Assembly: GCA_019419625.1 (NCBI GenBank)
Contig: DXZO01000023.1
Location: forward strand, 36,344-43,195
DNA length: 6,852 nt
Source of the DNA: Collinsella sp.
GTDB taxonomy: Bacteria; Actinomycetota; Coriobacteriia; Coriobacteriales; Coriobacteriaceae
Reading direction: 5' to 3'
How positions within the stretch are numbered: the stretch's first letter is position 1; each line of letters starts with the position of its first letter. Below the pieces are notes generated by a model. That model had not been told where the DNA came from and did no database searches. It saw only the letters and a program-made list of their open reading frames with translations. Below, one piece after another: positions 6,765 through 6,852 of the stretch. Position numbers and translations under genes: made by a program.

Positions 6765-6852
6765 CCGGTCAGCGGCGCCCTGGCCTCCCACGGGCTCACC
6801 CCGCAGTACTCTCGGCGCGATGGGGCTTAGCTTCCGGGTTCGGAACGGGACC
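6765..6852 (-). rRNA. rrf: 5S ribosomal RNA, 5' end cut by the window
   Basis: On the minus strand the sequence begins GGTCCCGTTCCGAACCCGG and continues with AAGCTAAGCCCC, GAGAGTACTGCGGGGTGAGCC and GTGGGAGGCCAGGGCGCCGC in order, which are conserved 5S loop and helix segments. About the first 28-30 nt of the mature molecule are missing beyond the window edge. The 3' end is placed near 6765 by analogy with helix I and is uncertain by several bases. The 23S and 16S genes should lie further to the right in the same operon. Confidence 0.93.

Overview
The window looks like chromosomal DNA from a moderately GC-rich actinobacterium. The best guess is a gut Coriobacteriia such as Collinsella. This rests on the style of the partial 5S rRNA, C-ending codons in the two flavoprotein genes, and a coaE-uvrB pairing that recalls actinobacterial synteny. 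The genus is an inference and was not tested. There is no sign of a phage, insertion sequence, CRISPR array or other mobile element.

Layout. Two flavoprotein genes on the + strand fill the left part. The first (7-1278) is a HI0933/BaiN-like FAD oxidoreductase. The second (1359-2999) is a COG2509-type FAD-dependent dehydrogenase. An 80-bp gap between them holds a terminator-like hairpin and a perfect TATAAT box. The second gene converges on a minus-strand cluster, and the 65-bp gap between them carries a strong, probably bidirectional, terminator hairpin. Reading the minus strand in its own direction (right to left), the right part holds the 3' end of an rRNA operon (5S rRNA, 5' end cut by the window edge) and its terminator. 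These are followed by coaE (dephospho-CoA kinase), a small membrane-anchored lytic transglycosylase overlapping coaE by 8 bp, and uvrB after 51 bp.

How the genes relate. coaE and the transglycosylase gene are translationally coupled, and uvrB probably shares their transcript, possibly with its own weak promoter. The products serve unrelated housekeeping roles: the last step of CoA synthesis, peptidoglycan cleavage and nucleotide excision repair. The two flavoproteins both have Rossmann-type FAD domains, but their substrates cannot be read from sequence.

Novelty. This is mostly an ordinary core region, and I see no evidence for a new multi-gene system. The best leads are protein-level oddities. 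The first flavoprotein has a charged insert plus a shortened loop beside its FAD domain. The CoaE is divergent and seems to lack some usual family residues. The gap between the two flavoprotein genes could act as a transcribed leader.
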